64,000 nucleotides of DNA. It comes from Candidatus Altimarinota bacterium (GTDB taxonomy: Bacteria > Patescibacteriota > Gracilibacteria > BD1-5 > UBA6164). Where the stretch lies: positions 1 to 64,000 of the forward strand of contig JAUXPL010000018.1 in the NCBI GenBank assembly GCA_030683605.1, in the 5' to 3' direction. The position numbers were made by a program, and so were the translations under genes. Positions 10,065 through 19,513 of this stretch are shown here, piece by piece. Under the pieces are notes generated by a model that was given only the letters and a program-made list of their open reading frames with translations, made no database searches and was not told the origin of the DNA. The first letter of the stretch is position 1, and each line of letters starts with the position of its first letter.

Positions 10065-10707
10065 TTATTTTTGATATTACTGTTTTAAAAAATCAAGATT
10101 TGTCTATTTTTGCTTCTTCAATTATATCAGAAAGTTCATCTATATCTCTTTTTTCTATTAACAATCAATAACTATTAGAATTATTAACTATTTTAAAAAC
10201 TGTTTCATCTAGCACTCAAGGAGTAGAATATATAATATCATCAAATATGTATGTATTTAAATCTTTCATTCATACTAAATAATATCATCAATCAATTGCT
10301 TTTCATAAAACAAAATCTTTATTTTCTAGAATAGTAAAAGCTTTTTTAAAATCTATATCTTGTAATAATGGTATATCACTTCATATAAGTAAAACTTCTT
10401 CATAATTTCAAATAGTTTTTTTGAAAATAGAACTCATTACAGATCATAAATCATCTCAGATCGGAAAAAATATATCTTCATTCTTTACTCAAAATTTATT
10501 TACAAAATCGTTTATTTTGTATCTTTCTTTTAAACATACTTTGAAGTCATATTTTTTATCTAAATTAAAATAATTATTATTCAATAAATTTTTTATAAAT
10601 ATTTCCTGTACTTGTGCAGATTTGTCAAATCATATATCCTTTGCAAGTCTAGTTTTTACATTTCATGCTTCTGGGAATTTCGTAAGCATTACTACTATTT
10701 TTTTCAT
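10054..10707 (-). CDS. Nucleotidyl/glycosyltransferase, TIGR04282 (DUF2064) type
   Basis: 217 residues. The N-terminus KIVVMLTKFPEAGNVKTRLA is the signature of the CofC-like DUF2064/TIGR04282 family (rSAM/selenodomain-associated transferase 1). The central LLISGDIPLL and GKAIDGGYYLVGM follow the family layout. It has the GT-A nucleotidyltransferase fold. The next gene starts inside its last codons. TIGR04282 and TIGR04283 genes normally occur together, as here, and often beside a MerA/TVP38-type gene, which lies 63 bp upstream. Confidence 0.88.
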
Positions 10708-10770
10708 TTATTTAAATTATTTATCAAGTATTAATTATGATATTAAAATATGTATATGTTTCATAAATAT

Positions 10771-12798
10771 CTAATATCATTTTTTTCTTAAAAATTTAGC
10801 CAATAACAATGATAATCCAAATAATACTATAGATAACATAACTAAAGTAAAGTTTATCTCTATCTGACTAAAATCAAATTCTCAAACATTTTCTACACTA
10901 CTTCAAGCTAATATAAAAACCAAACTTCAAGGTATAATTCAAATAAGTGTTCATAATATAAATCATTTTTTTTCTACTTTTAATATTCATGATAAATAAT
11001 TAACAATATCAAAAGGAAAAAATAATAATCTAGTTAATAATATAGGAACAAATGAATCTTTTGATGTTTTAGCTTTTAATTCAGATAATATTCACTCTGA
11101 TCAATCAACAAATAATCTTTTTCAAAATATATTTCAAACAATATAAGAAAAGTAAGCACTAATATTTGCTCATATGATTGTATAAAAAAACCCACCTCAA
11201 ATTCAAAAAATAGCTCAAGACATAAAAGTCAAAAATGTAGCAGGAAAAAATACTAATGGTCTAATAGCATATATAAAAATATATATTAAAGGTCAATAAA
11301 TACTAGAAGTAAAAAAAATATATAATTCTTTAGCAATATCAGTATTTGTAAGGCTAAATTTATCCTTGAAATATAAATAAGAAATAATTATTCATCCCCA
11401 AATTATTGCAGTTATTATTTGTAAAATATGTAATTTTAGTAAATATCTAATTTCTCATTTAATATTTGAAATTGTAGTAATTACAAAATTATCCGCGACT
11501 TTTTTGATAAGTTCAGCTTTTGTAGGATAAGTAAAAATTATTTTTGATAATTTGTATGCTGAAATATTGTTTTGCATCGCTGAAGTCAATACAGGTAACA
11601 TTTCTCATCAATTTATGGATACAATTGTAGCTCATAATATTCTTCATGATACTCTTTTAAAATTTATTTTTACAAATCATATTTTACTATTTGTTAATAT
11701 ACTTCTATCATTTTTATCAAAATACATAATTTTTGAAACTATATCATCTGACTCATAAATTTCAAGTAATTCTTCCTCTGTCTTTCAAATCCTAGAAACT
11801 TCAATATTTGTATAAAGTGTAGCTGGTAGTATAGCTTTTCTAATAGATGATTTCAAAAATGGGACTAATATATTTCTAACTACTCATCTTCATTCATTAT
11901 TTGCCCAATGTGTAAACATAGGATTATTTTCTACACAATCTCAAATAGCATATATATTTTTTATATTTGTTCTATTATATTTATCAACAATTATTCATGA
12001 TTTATACTCTATTCAAGCATTTTCAAGATTTAATCACGCTATATTTGTTTCTCTTCATAAAGATATTAATATTTTATCATATTTAATTTTTTTTGTTCAG
12101 GTTTCATTTTTTACAATTAAAAAATTATCTTCTGCTTTATCTATATTCGTAGAAGTGAGTACTTGAATTCATTTTTTTTCAAAATCTTGTTTTAAAAATT
12201 CTCTTGTTTCTAGCTCTTCTCTTGGAATTAAATATTTATTTCTTTGAATAATTGTGACTTTTACTCATAAATTAGCAAATGCTTCTGATAATTCACATCA
12301 AATATATCATCAACCAATAACAATTAAATCTTTTATTTCTTCCTCTATTTCAAAAATAGTTTCATTTGTTAGAAAATCTTTTTTATTAACTCAATCAATA
12401 TTTATTAAATTTGCATGACTTCAAGTAGAAATAATTATATTTTTTGCTGTAATTTCATTTTTTCCATCTATCAAAATAGTATTTTTATCCTTAAAACTAG
12501 CAAAACCGTAAAATACTTTAATACCGTATTTTTCTATTTTTTCTGGTGTTTCTTCATCCTGTATAATTTTTCTTCTTGTTCTAACTTTTTCTAAAACTTG
12601 CTTTACAGAAAGTCATTCATGATTATTTTTTGCTAAATCTATAAATGCCTTGGAAGGCACACATCAAAAATTTGTACAATCTCCACCTATAAGTCATTTT
12701 TCTATAAGTGCTACTTTTTTTCAGGCATTAGCTAATCAAATAGATACTGTCAATCAACCTGACCCTGATCATATAACTATTACGTCAAAATTTTTCAT
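10771..12798 (-). CDS. FAD-dependent disulfide oxidoreductase (MerA/Lpd-like) fused to a TVP38/VTT membrane domain
   Basis: 675 residues. Residues 1-460 are a class I pyridine nucleotide-disulfide oxidoreductase: FAD loop IGSGSGGL, redox disulfide CTNFGC in GGDCTNFGCVPSK, NAD loop IGGGYIGCE, AIGDC before the FAD end, and a C-terminal dimerisation domain. Residues about 490-675 are a multi-pass TVP38/TMEM64 (VTT, DedA-like) domain with FFPATFLTFMSGAIFG and PGSLVFILAG. In many bacteria these are neighbouring genes; here they form one ORF with no stop between. Six of the Gly in the two dinucleotide loops are UGA. The substrate of the reductase is not evident. Confidence 0.9.
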
Positions 12799-12836
12799 AT
12801 TTTTGTTTTTTATATTGTATTTATATTATAATACTA

Positions 12837-12866
12837 AAAAAATAAGATATTACTATCTTATTTTTG
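12837..12866 (-). terminator. Terminator of the ccdA transcript
   Basis: AAAAATAAGATA / TATCTTATTTTT with a 4-nt loop, downstream of the minus-strand ccdA gene and ahead of the next minus-strand gene. Confidence 0.8.
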
Positions 12867-12920
12867 AACCTTAAATAATTCTTAATAATTATATAGATTA
12901 TTTAATATTCTAATTAAATG

Positions 12921-13658
12921 TTATTTTTTTACTCAAGTACTATCAATCAAACTTTCTTCAAAATTACTCAAATCTATAAAATATCAATTTCATATCAAAA
13001 ATGATTCAATTTTTTTATCATATCAAGTAAATATAGCTATTCAAACAATAATAAATATAATTGCAAGTATTTTTTTGAAATATCATTTAGGATTTGCTAC
13101 TATTTTCATTTTTGAAACTATAGATTGTCAAAATAATGCTATTAATAATAACATAGTAGATAGTCAAAGTGCATACATAACCAAGTTTAATAAACCAAAC
13201 AAAAATCAAGCTGGTAAAATAATAGCTAATATCAAAGCATATGTAGGACTACAACTAGTAAATACAGGTCATAGTGAAAATCACATAAGTATACTTTTTT
13301 TGTATCATTTTGATTGTGTAGATTTAGAAAATACTTCATTAGTTTTATTTTCTATACCTAGTTTATATGTAATATTTTTCCATAAATCTGGAAACAATGT
13401 GATAATTCAAAGTCAAATAATTAATCATCATGAAAACATAGACCAAAAACTTTGTGGTAATGTGATAAAAAAAGTAGTTGCTTTTAATAATATTGAAAAA
13501 AGTATCATAGAAATAGCCAATGAAGCTATTATTATATATGGTCATTTTTTACTATTATCATCTATACTTCATGCAAGTATTATTGGTAAGAGTGGTAAAA
13601 CACACGGAGCAAGTATAGTTAAAACACCAGCTATAAAAGATATAATTAATAGTATCAT
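12921..13658 (-). CDS. ccdA: CcdA-type thiol-disulfide transport membrane protein
   Basis: 245 residues with about six transmembrane segments. The two redox Cys lie in the family motifs: ILAPCVLPLLP (residues 12-22) and LGPVFTSCSPTYA (about 135-147). CcdA/DsbD membrane domains carry electrons from cytoplasmic thioredoxin to extracytoplasmic thiol proteins. The upstream gene, four bases away, encodes a membrane-anchored thioredoxin-like protein that is the likely partner. UGA is Gly in LGPVF and elsewhere. Confidence 0.92.
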
Positions 13659-13662
13659 AATA

Positions 13663-14229
13663 TTATAATTTTTTTACTAAATCTGCTACATTACTAGCTC
13701 ATGACCATTTTTTAATTTCATTTCAATCTTTATCAACTATTACAAAAGTATGTTGCATAGTAACACTATATTTTTCTTTTAAATCAGAATATTTATCATA
13801 ATCAACTTTTAACAAATTTATATTATCAGGTATTGTTTCAGTAGAAAAATTTTTATCTGCTGATTTACAAGATGGACACCATGAAGCAGCAAAAAATAAT
13901 ACATTTGTTTTATCTGCTACTAACAAATCAGATCAATATTCTCTATATTTATTCTCAATTTTTACAGAAACATTTTCTATACTTTCAGAATTTGTATTTG
14001 CTATATTTTCAGAATTTGTATTTTCTATATTTTCAGAATTTGTATTTTCTACTAATATATCTTGAGTATTTTGCTCAACTAATTCTTCTTTGATACTTGT
14101 ATTATTAGAATAAAGAAATAATCATCCAATAACTAATAATATAATAACTATAATAATAGGTATCTTCATTTCTGCACATTTTCCTGTTTTACAAGCTCAA
14201 TTCGAACTTGAATTATTATCATTTCACAT
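13663..14229 (-). CDS. Membrane-anchored thioredoxin-like protein
   Basis: 188 residues. A Cys-containing N-terminal stretch (GACKTGKCAE) precedes one transmembrane segment (about 23-43), then a low-complexity linker built from three copies of (E/A)NTNSE(N/S)I, then a thioredoxin fold with SWCPSCKSAD as the CxxC active site (about residue 122) and a cis-Pro-like region replaced by MQHTFVIV. The domain faces outside the membrane. It is directly upstream of ccdA (4-bp gap), forming a disulfide-reduction pair. Confidence 0.85.
13974..14045. repeat. Three tandem 24-bp repeats in the thioredoxin-like gene linker
   Basis: Units at 13974-13997, 13998-14021 and 14022-14045 differ at two or three positions. 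Each encodes eight residues, so copy number can change without breaking the frame. It is the flexible spacer between membrane anchor and thioredoxin domain. Confidence 0.85.
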
Positions 14230-14300
14230 AAATTAAATTATTAATAAATAAAAGTATAGATATTATATATAGTTACCTTAAATAATTCTTAAATAAATAA

Positions 14301-14951
14301 TTAAAATCAAAATTTATATCAAACTCATTTTACAGTTTCTACTATTCTTTTATCGAGTTTTTTTCTTAATGTAGAAATATTCACATCTAATTTTGCATCA
14401 TCAGAATAAAGATCTTCTCATCACCAAACATATTCAATAATATCTGTTCTTGTTAATAATCTATCCTTATTATTATAAAGAAATTCAAATATTAAATATT
14501 CTTTTATAGTAAGTTTTATTATTTTTCAATCTTTTTTAAATTGTCTTTTTTCAAAATCCACTTCAATATTATTTATTGTAATTATTTTGCTATTTAGTTT
14601 TAGATTTGATTTTACACGAGCTACTAACTCTCTCAAATCAAATGGTTTCACTATATAATCAACTGCTCAATTTTCAAATCAAATTAATTTATCATTTATA
14701 GAATCTTTAGCCGTAATCATGATTATTGGAACATCTATTTTTCTATTCAATTTTGAAGCAATAGTTATTCAATCTATCTTTGGTAACATCAAATCAAGCA
14801 AAATCAAATCATACTTTTTCAATAATGCTTTATCCATTCATTCTTCTCAATCAGATGCTATTTCTACAATAAATCATTCCAATTCTAAGTATTCTTTTAT
14901 ATTATCTCTTATTTCTTTATTATCTTCTATAAGTAATATTTTTATGTTCAT
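14301..14951 (-). CDS. OmpR/PhoB-family response regulator
   Basis: 216 residues. The receiver domain (1-120) has the acidic pair IEDN, phosphoacceptor Asp in LILLDLMLPKIDG (about residue 51), the switch Thr in MITAK and Lys in VKPFD. The C-terminal winged helix (125-216) has the LTIKEYLIFEFL and KGVGYKF blocks. It forms a two-component system with the histidine kinase gene upstream on the same strand, but a GC-rich palindromic element of about 160 bp now separates them. Confidence 0.95.
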
Positions 14952-14987
14952 TTCTTTATGATTATGTTCTATTCCCTCTCTAATATT

Positions 14988-15152
14988 CAATACCATTAAG
15001 TTAAGGAATTAATTAAATTTCTCCCTTTTTTATTGAAATGTATCCTTTAGGACAAAGGGAGTACCCGCAGGAGGAGGGATTAGAAACAAAGTACAAAATT
15101 ATCCTTAACTTAATGGCATTGCCCTAATATTAGGGAGGGCTAGGGTGGGTTA
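14988..15152. repeat. GC-rich palindromic element between histidine kinase and response regulator genes
   Basis: The outer inverted repeat is TACCATTAAGTTAAGGA (about 14991) against TCCTTAACTTAATGGCA (about 15101). Inside is the ACAAAGGGAGTACCCGCAGG motif, shared with the elements at 28521, 34591 and 57309. On the right is CCCTAATATTAGGG, shared with 18116 and 18557. The terminal GGGTTAA supplies the TAA stop of the kinase gene. It is strikingly GC-rich against its surroundings. Confidence 0.85.
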
Positions 15153-16484
15153 ACTAAATTTAACTATAAATTTTGTTCATTTTCATTTATTAGTTTTTAT
15201 TTGAATTTCCCAATTATATAAATCAACTAATCTTTTAACTATAAATAATCAAACTCAAAATCATTCTATATTTACATCATTTCTATGAAATTTATCCCAT
15301 ATTTTATCTAAATTATCTTTATCTATTCACTTTCAATTATCTTTTATCCAAAATGAATTTTTATTAGTTCATATCTCTATGATTGGATTATCTCATGAAA
15401 ATTTGATAGCATTTGATAATAAATTTTCTAATATAATATAAAATGTAGTGATTTCTATATCTAACAATAAATCAGATTTTAAATTATAATTTATAGTTAC
15501 ATTTTTTTCTATTCCTTGTAAATAATTTTGTACTATTGATTTTACACATATATTTAATTTATAATTTTTTTTCTGAAATTGGTCCAAATTATTTTCAATT
15601 CTAGAAATTAAAAAAAATATTTCTAATAATCAATTCAACTTAATAGTCTTAGATTTTATCTTATTTAATAATTCCCTTGTATCATTTTCTGAAGATTTAT
15701 TTTTTTCACTTTTTTTATTATATAAATCTATTTGTGAATTAATAATCATTAAAGGAGTCTTAAATTCATGACTTACATCAGTAATAAATTGTTTTAAATT
15801 TGAAGTCTGCTTATGTATATGACAAATAGATTTGTTTAATGTTTCTGCTAGGATATTTATTTCATCATCCTTGTTTCAAATAATATCTATTTTTTTAAAA
15901 TCCTTTTCTATATCTATTTTTTTAGTTTGATTTATTATATTTTTTAAATTCTTCAAAGCATATTTAGAAATACTTTTTCAAACAAAATAATTAATAAATA
16001 ATGATAATAATATTATCATTAAACTAATCTTTATAATAATTATTTGTGATTTTACATATGGAGTTGTATCAAAAAATACTTTTATTTCTCAAATTTCATC
16101 ATAATACTCTGAAAATATAAAAAAAGTTTTTTCTCAATTATTATAAAATAATTTATCTTTAATTTCTTCTATATTATTATGGACTTTAGTCTCAACTCAA
16201 TTAGAACAAATTAAATCACTTCAATCATTAGGTATTATTAATGTATCTTTTTGAAGTATATATTTTTTAAATGCATCTAAATTATTATCAGTTTTTTCTG
16301 TTAAATACATATTATAATTTACATTCATATCATACATACTTTCATTTTTTTGATCTGAATACCAACTGAAAAAATATATGATATTTATTCATATAAGTAA
16401 TACAATTAGAGAAAAAAAATTATAAAAAGTAAATAATATACTTATTTTTTCAGATGTTTTTAAATTGATAATAAATTTTCTCAT
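15150..16484 (-). CDS. Membrane sensor histidine kinase
   Basis: 444 residues. Two transmembrane segments (about 15-40 and 150-175) flank an extracytoplasmic sensor of about 110 residues with two Cys, then a HAMP-like linker. The H-box is FITDVSHEFKTPL (about residue 240), the N-box is LENLLSNAIKFS, and the GFGVGLFIVKRL G-box precedes the end GKGTKFIVKFS. Most ATP-lid Gly are UGA. It is first in a two-gene operon with the OmpR-type regulator. The TAA stop lies in the end (GGGTTAA) of a palindromic element. Confidence 0.93.
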
Positions 16485-16552
16485 TTTTTTATTTAAATTA
16501 TATTAAGGCTGAATTGAAAACTAACATCTAGAAAAAATATTTTTATTATTAC

Positions 16553-16574
16553 GAAAGACTTTTTTAAGTCTTTC
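16553..16574. other. Hairpin without T-tail
   Basis: GAAAGACTT / AAGTCTTTC with a short T loop, upstream of the histidine kinase start. No T-run follows on either side. It could be a protein or RNA regulatory site for the two-component operon, or a decayed terminator. Confidence 0.4.
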
Positions 16575-16630
16575 CTTGAATATTACTAAAAATTAATGTA
16601 ATAATAATAAAAATGATGATTTTTACAAAC

Positions 16631-16656
16631 AAAAAAAAGATTGTTTACACAATCTC
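16631..16656 (-). terminator. Terminator of the Asp-rich lipoprotein gene
   Basis: Read on the minus strand: GAGATTG, 6-nt loop, CAATCT, then eight Ts. It starts about 12 bp after the lipoprotein stop codon. Confidence 0.8.
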
Positions 16657-16667
16657 ATTTTTTGTTA

Positions 16668-16913
16668 TTATTGAACTTCTTCATCAACTATAGAATCAAC
16701 TGCAGCATCATCAATTACAGTAGTATCATCCATTGTATTAGTATCATCCATTGTATCTTCGATTACAGTAGTATCATCCATTGTATTAGTATCATCCATT
16801 GTATCTTCGATTATAGTAGTATCATCTATTACATCTTCAACAACTGGAGCGTCTTTACTTGCTCCACAAGAAGCTAAAAATACCATAATAGAAACTAATA
16901 ATATTTTTTTCAT
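16668..16913 (-). CDS. Small Asp/Thr-rich repetitive lipoprotein
   Basis: 81 residues. A signal peptide with lipobox FLASC (Cys 16) is followed by a mature part made almost wholly of Asp, Thr, Met, Val and Glu. EDTMDDTNTMDDTTVI is repeated twice in tandem (48-bp DNA repeat, about 16717-16812). It contains no UGA codon. Strongly acidic surface peptides of this kind may bind cations; no function is known. It is monocistronic with its own terminator. Confidence 0.85.
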   Translation of the reverse strand: MKKILLVSIMVFLASCGASKDAPVVEDVIDDTTIIEDTMDDTNTMDDTTVIEDTMDDTNTMDDTTVIDDAAVDSIVDEEVQ

Positions 16914-17078
16914 AAAATTTAATATTAAATATAAAATAACAGGTGGATTATAATACTAATTTCAAAAAAAAAAAATTTTTTTTTAAATTTGACTGTACTT
17001 ATATAATTAATTATTTATAAATAAGTTTTTAACAATTTATTAACAATTATTCTTTTGACTATATAGGTATTATCTAAT

Positions 17079-17714
17079 TTATTTAATTATTTCTACTATT
17101 TTTTGTTTATCATACCTAACTTTTGGTGATTTTGAATATTTATCATAAATATTTCTATATCATATAGGTAAAACAACTACTGATTTTAAATTTTTTTCAG
17201 ATAATCACAATAATTCATCATATTTAGTAGGATTGAATCATCCTATAGCACATGAATCTATTCATTTTTGAGCCAAAGTATTTAATACTATTCATAATGC
17301 AATAAATACTTGTTCTCTAGCCCATTTTTCTTTTGCTTCTTGGTTCATAGCTGAAAAATAAGATTTCATAACATTTTCATATCCTGATAGATTTTCTCTT
17401 GATGCTCCAGTTATTTTTGTATTATTATTTAAATGTTCATCTATGAAATTGTCATCTAAATCTGTTCTAATAGTAAAAACTAGTAAATGTGAAGATTCTC
17501 ATACTTGTTTTTGATTATAAGAATAATTTACTAGTTCATTTTTTATCTCATCGTTTTCTATAACTATAAGTTTCCACGGTTCTAGACCAAAACTAGATGG
17601 AGTTAATCTAAAACTTTCTATTATATCTTCCAAATCATCACTACTTACTTTTTTACTTGTATCAAAAGATTTAGTAGCATATCTCCAGTTCAAAGCTTCT
17701 ATTATTTTTGTCAT
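17079..17714 (-). CDS. Nitroreductase-family FMN oxidoreductase
   Basis: 211 residues, typical length. RYATKSFD near residue 11 is the FMN-binding start, TPSSFGLEPWKLIVI follows, and IDSCAIGGFNPTKYDELLGL is near the C-terminus. This matches the NfsB-type nitroreductase family, which uses FMN and NAD(P)H to reduce nitro compounds or quinones. Its stop is TAA at 17079. The gene lies 21 bp downstream of yraN on the same strand. UGA is Gly in the GGF motif. Confidence 0.92.
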
Positions 17715-17735
17715 TTATGTTTTCATTAAATATTA

Positions 17736-18092
17736 TTATATCTGCACATTTTTATAGTGTTTTACAGTAAAACTTATTTCTCATTTCAGAATAGTTATCA
17801 CATCAAATCTAATTTTTTCGAAATCTAGCCTGTTTTTCACCACATAGTATTCTACTGTTTTTTTACATTTTCTCAATTTATTTGCAGTAATAGATTCTTC
17901 AGGTATTCAGTATTTATCATTATTTCTATATTTCACCTCTATAAATACTGTTAAATCATCTTTTTTTGCTATCAAATCTATTTCTCAAAATCTACCAAAT
18001 TTGAAATTGCTATCCATTATACTATATCCATTTTTCTGTAAATATTTAATAGCAATCACTTCTCCATTGTCTCATGTTTGTTTTGTTGTCAT
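17736..18092 (-). CDS. yraN: YraN/UPF0102 family endonuclease-like protein
   Basis: 118 residues, the usual length. It has GDNGEVIAIKYLQKNGYSIM, then FGRFGEIDLIAKKDDLTVFIEVK, the restriction-endonuclease-like core (E..Y, GEIDLI, EVKYR) that defines UPF0102. UGA is Gly at TGDNGE and FGEIDL. Its role is unclear, but the family is often associated with DNA repair or processing. The downstream nitroreductase may be co-transcribed. Confidence 0.93.
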
Positions 18093-18115
18093 ATTTTATT
18101 TGTATTTAGATTTAA

Positions 18116-18166
18116 TTAACCCACCTTTGAATTTCCTCCCTAATATTAGGGAGGAAGGCTCATTAT
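18116..18166. repeat. GC-rich palindromic element (TAACCC type) after the DUF559 gene
   Basis: Starts TTAACCCACC and contains the palindrome CCTCCCTAATATTAGGGAGG, then AAGGCTCATTA. The last bases form the TAA stop of the DUF559 gene. Same family as 18557, 23019, 39633, 46904 and 47351. Confidence 0.85.
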
Positions 18167-18540
18167 AATAAAAATGTTTTAATTTTTTCTAAAACTAGAT
18201 TTAAATTATTTTCTAAATCATCATTTTTAATCCTTATAACTTTAATTCAATTTTTATTTAATATTTTTTCTTTATAAATATCTAACTCATATACTTCTTT
18301 CAAATTATGAATATTTCAATCAACTTCAATAATAATTTTTTTTTCTTTACAATAAAAATCTGGAAAAATAAATCTATTTAATCAAGAATCTTCAGTATAA
18401 ACATACATAGGATTTTGTCTTAAAAATTTAACTCACAATTTATTATTTTTTAACTCATTCCATAATATTTTTTCTGAATAAGTCATATTTTTTCTCAAAT
18501 TTCTTCATATCTCTACTATATTATTTGGTACTATATACAT
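18163..18540 (-). CDS. DUF559 (Vsr-like) endonuclease-domain protein
   Basis: 125 residues. It has AREMRKNMTYSEKILW-like starts (here NLRKNMTYSEKILWNELKN), FLRQNPM, FIFPDFYCKEKKIIIEVDG and IRIKNDDL. This is the DUF559 domain, related to the very-short-patch-repair endonuclease fold (conserved D and E of PDFYC...IIEVDG). The Gly of EVDG is UGA. The gene is boxed between two palindromic elements (18116 and 18557). Its cellular role is unknown. Confidence 0.9.
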
Positions 18541-18556
18541 TTTTATTAAATTATTA

Positions 18557-18598
18557 TGTAGCTATTCCTCCCTAATATTAGGGAGGTTAGGTGGGTTA
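18557..18598. repeat. GC-rich palindromic element (TAACCC type) between tmk and DUF559 gene
   Basis: CCTCCCTAATATTAGGGAGG core followed by TTAGGTGGGTTA, inverted relative to the copy at 18116. It ends 3 bp from the tmk stop codon. Confidence 0.85.
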
Positions 18599-18600
18599 TT

Positions 18601-19254
18601 TTATATTATCTCTCCCAATATATCATCACTTATTTCCTCTATACTTCTCATTTTTCATTCTGATTCACAATCTATTTTTACCCAATCATCAAACTTATTT
18701 ACTACTTCAATAGCTGAAGCATGTGCATTTTTTAGATGATTTTTATCAGCTTCATGCAGGTCCATTTTTTTACCATCTTTCAAATATTCTCTGTCATTTT
18801 TCATCATTACAAGACTCTGACTCATTTCAGGGCTTACATTTAAAAATATTGTTTTATCAGGTCTAGGTATTTTAAAAATATTGTATTCTAAGTCAGATAA
18901 CCATTCTAGAAATTCTTGTCTGTCTATAGTATCTGATATCTTACCTGCTTGGTGTATCATACTAGCAGACACATATCTATTAGAGATAATATAATCATAC
19001 TTATTATAATCATTTCTCAGATTGAAACTATCATCATATCTATCAATAGCATAAAAAATACTTGCTTGTTTCGCTGTCACATCTGTACCATAATCTCCAT
19101 TCAAATATTTCTCTACTGCAAATGCTGATTTTTCTCCATATCTAGGATAATCTAGGACTTTTACTGTTTTTCACATAGCAGTTAGTCTTTGTTCCAATAG
19201 CTTAACTTGAGTTCCTTTACCAGAACCATCTATTCAGTCTATAACTACAAACAT
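18601..19254 (-). CDS. tmk: Thymidylate kinase
   Basis: 217 residues. P-loop GIDGSGKGTQ (residues 7-16, first Gly UGA), the DYPRYG substrate motif and the ISNRYVSASMIHQAGK block of the DR(Y/X) catalytic region, then NVSPEMSQ. It phosphorylates dTMP to dTDP for DNA synthesis. It is somewhat more like the archaeal/eukaryotic subgroup in the DYPRYG region. It is transcribed away from dnaG across a 259-bp region that holds a palindromic element. Confidence 0.95.
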
Positions 19255-19276
19255 AATTTAATATTAAGAAGTATTC

Positions 19277-19387
19277 ACCTCTCTCTTGTCGCCAGGATTC
19301 ACCCACAAGGGGATCAATTCTCTCCCCTTCCAGCTACGAGTCCCGTCTTTAGCGGGAAAGACTGGACACGTATCAGGGGAAAGAGGC
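19277..19387. repeat. GC-rich palindromic element upstream of dnaG
   Basis: Contains CTCTCTTGTC, TCTCCCCTTCCAGCTA, TCCCGTCTTTAGCGGGA (hairpin) and GACTGGACACGTATCAGGGG. The same blocks occur in the intergenic copy at 23019-23169 and in the protein-coding copy at 34150-34225. It lies between the divergent tmk and dnaG genes. Confidence 0.85.
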
Positions 19388-19513
19388 ACAATATAAGGTA
19401 TAATTTAACAGATTATAATCGTAATTTGCAAATATAAAAATTAAAAACTCTTTTTTCTTTACAAAACAAACAATTAATTTAAAATAAAGATATTAATTAT
19501 AAGATAAAACTAA

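Noticed and set aside
13075-13668. Plus-strand 197-codon ORF
   Set aside because: Antisense of ccdA; the minus-strand frame has both conserved Cys motifs.
19207-19437. Plus-strand 76-codon ORF upstream of dnaG
   Set aside because: It runs antisense to the start of tmk and then through a palindromic element; composition is that of the element, not a protein.
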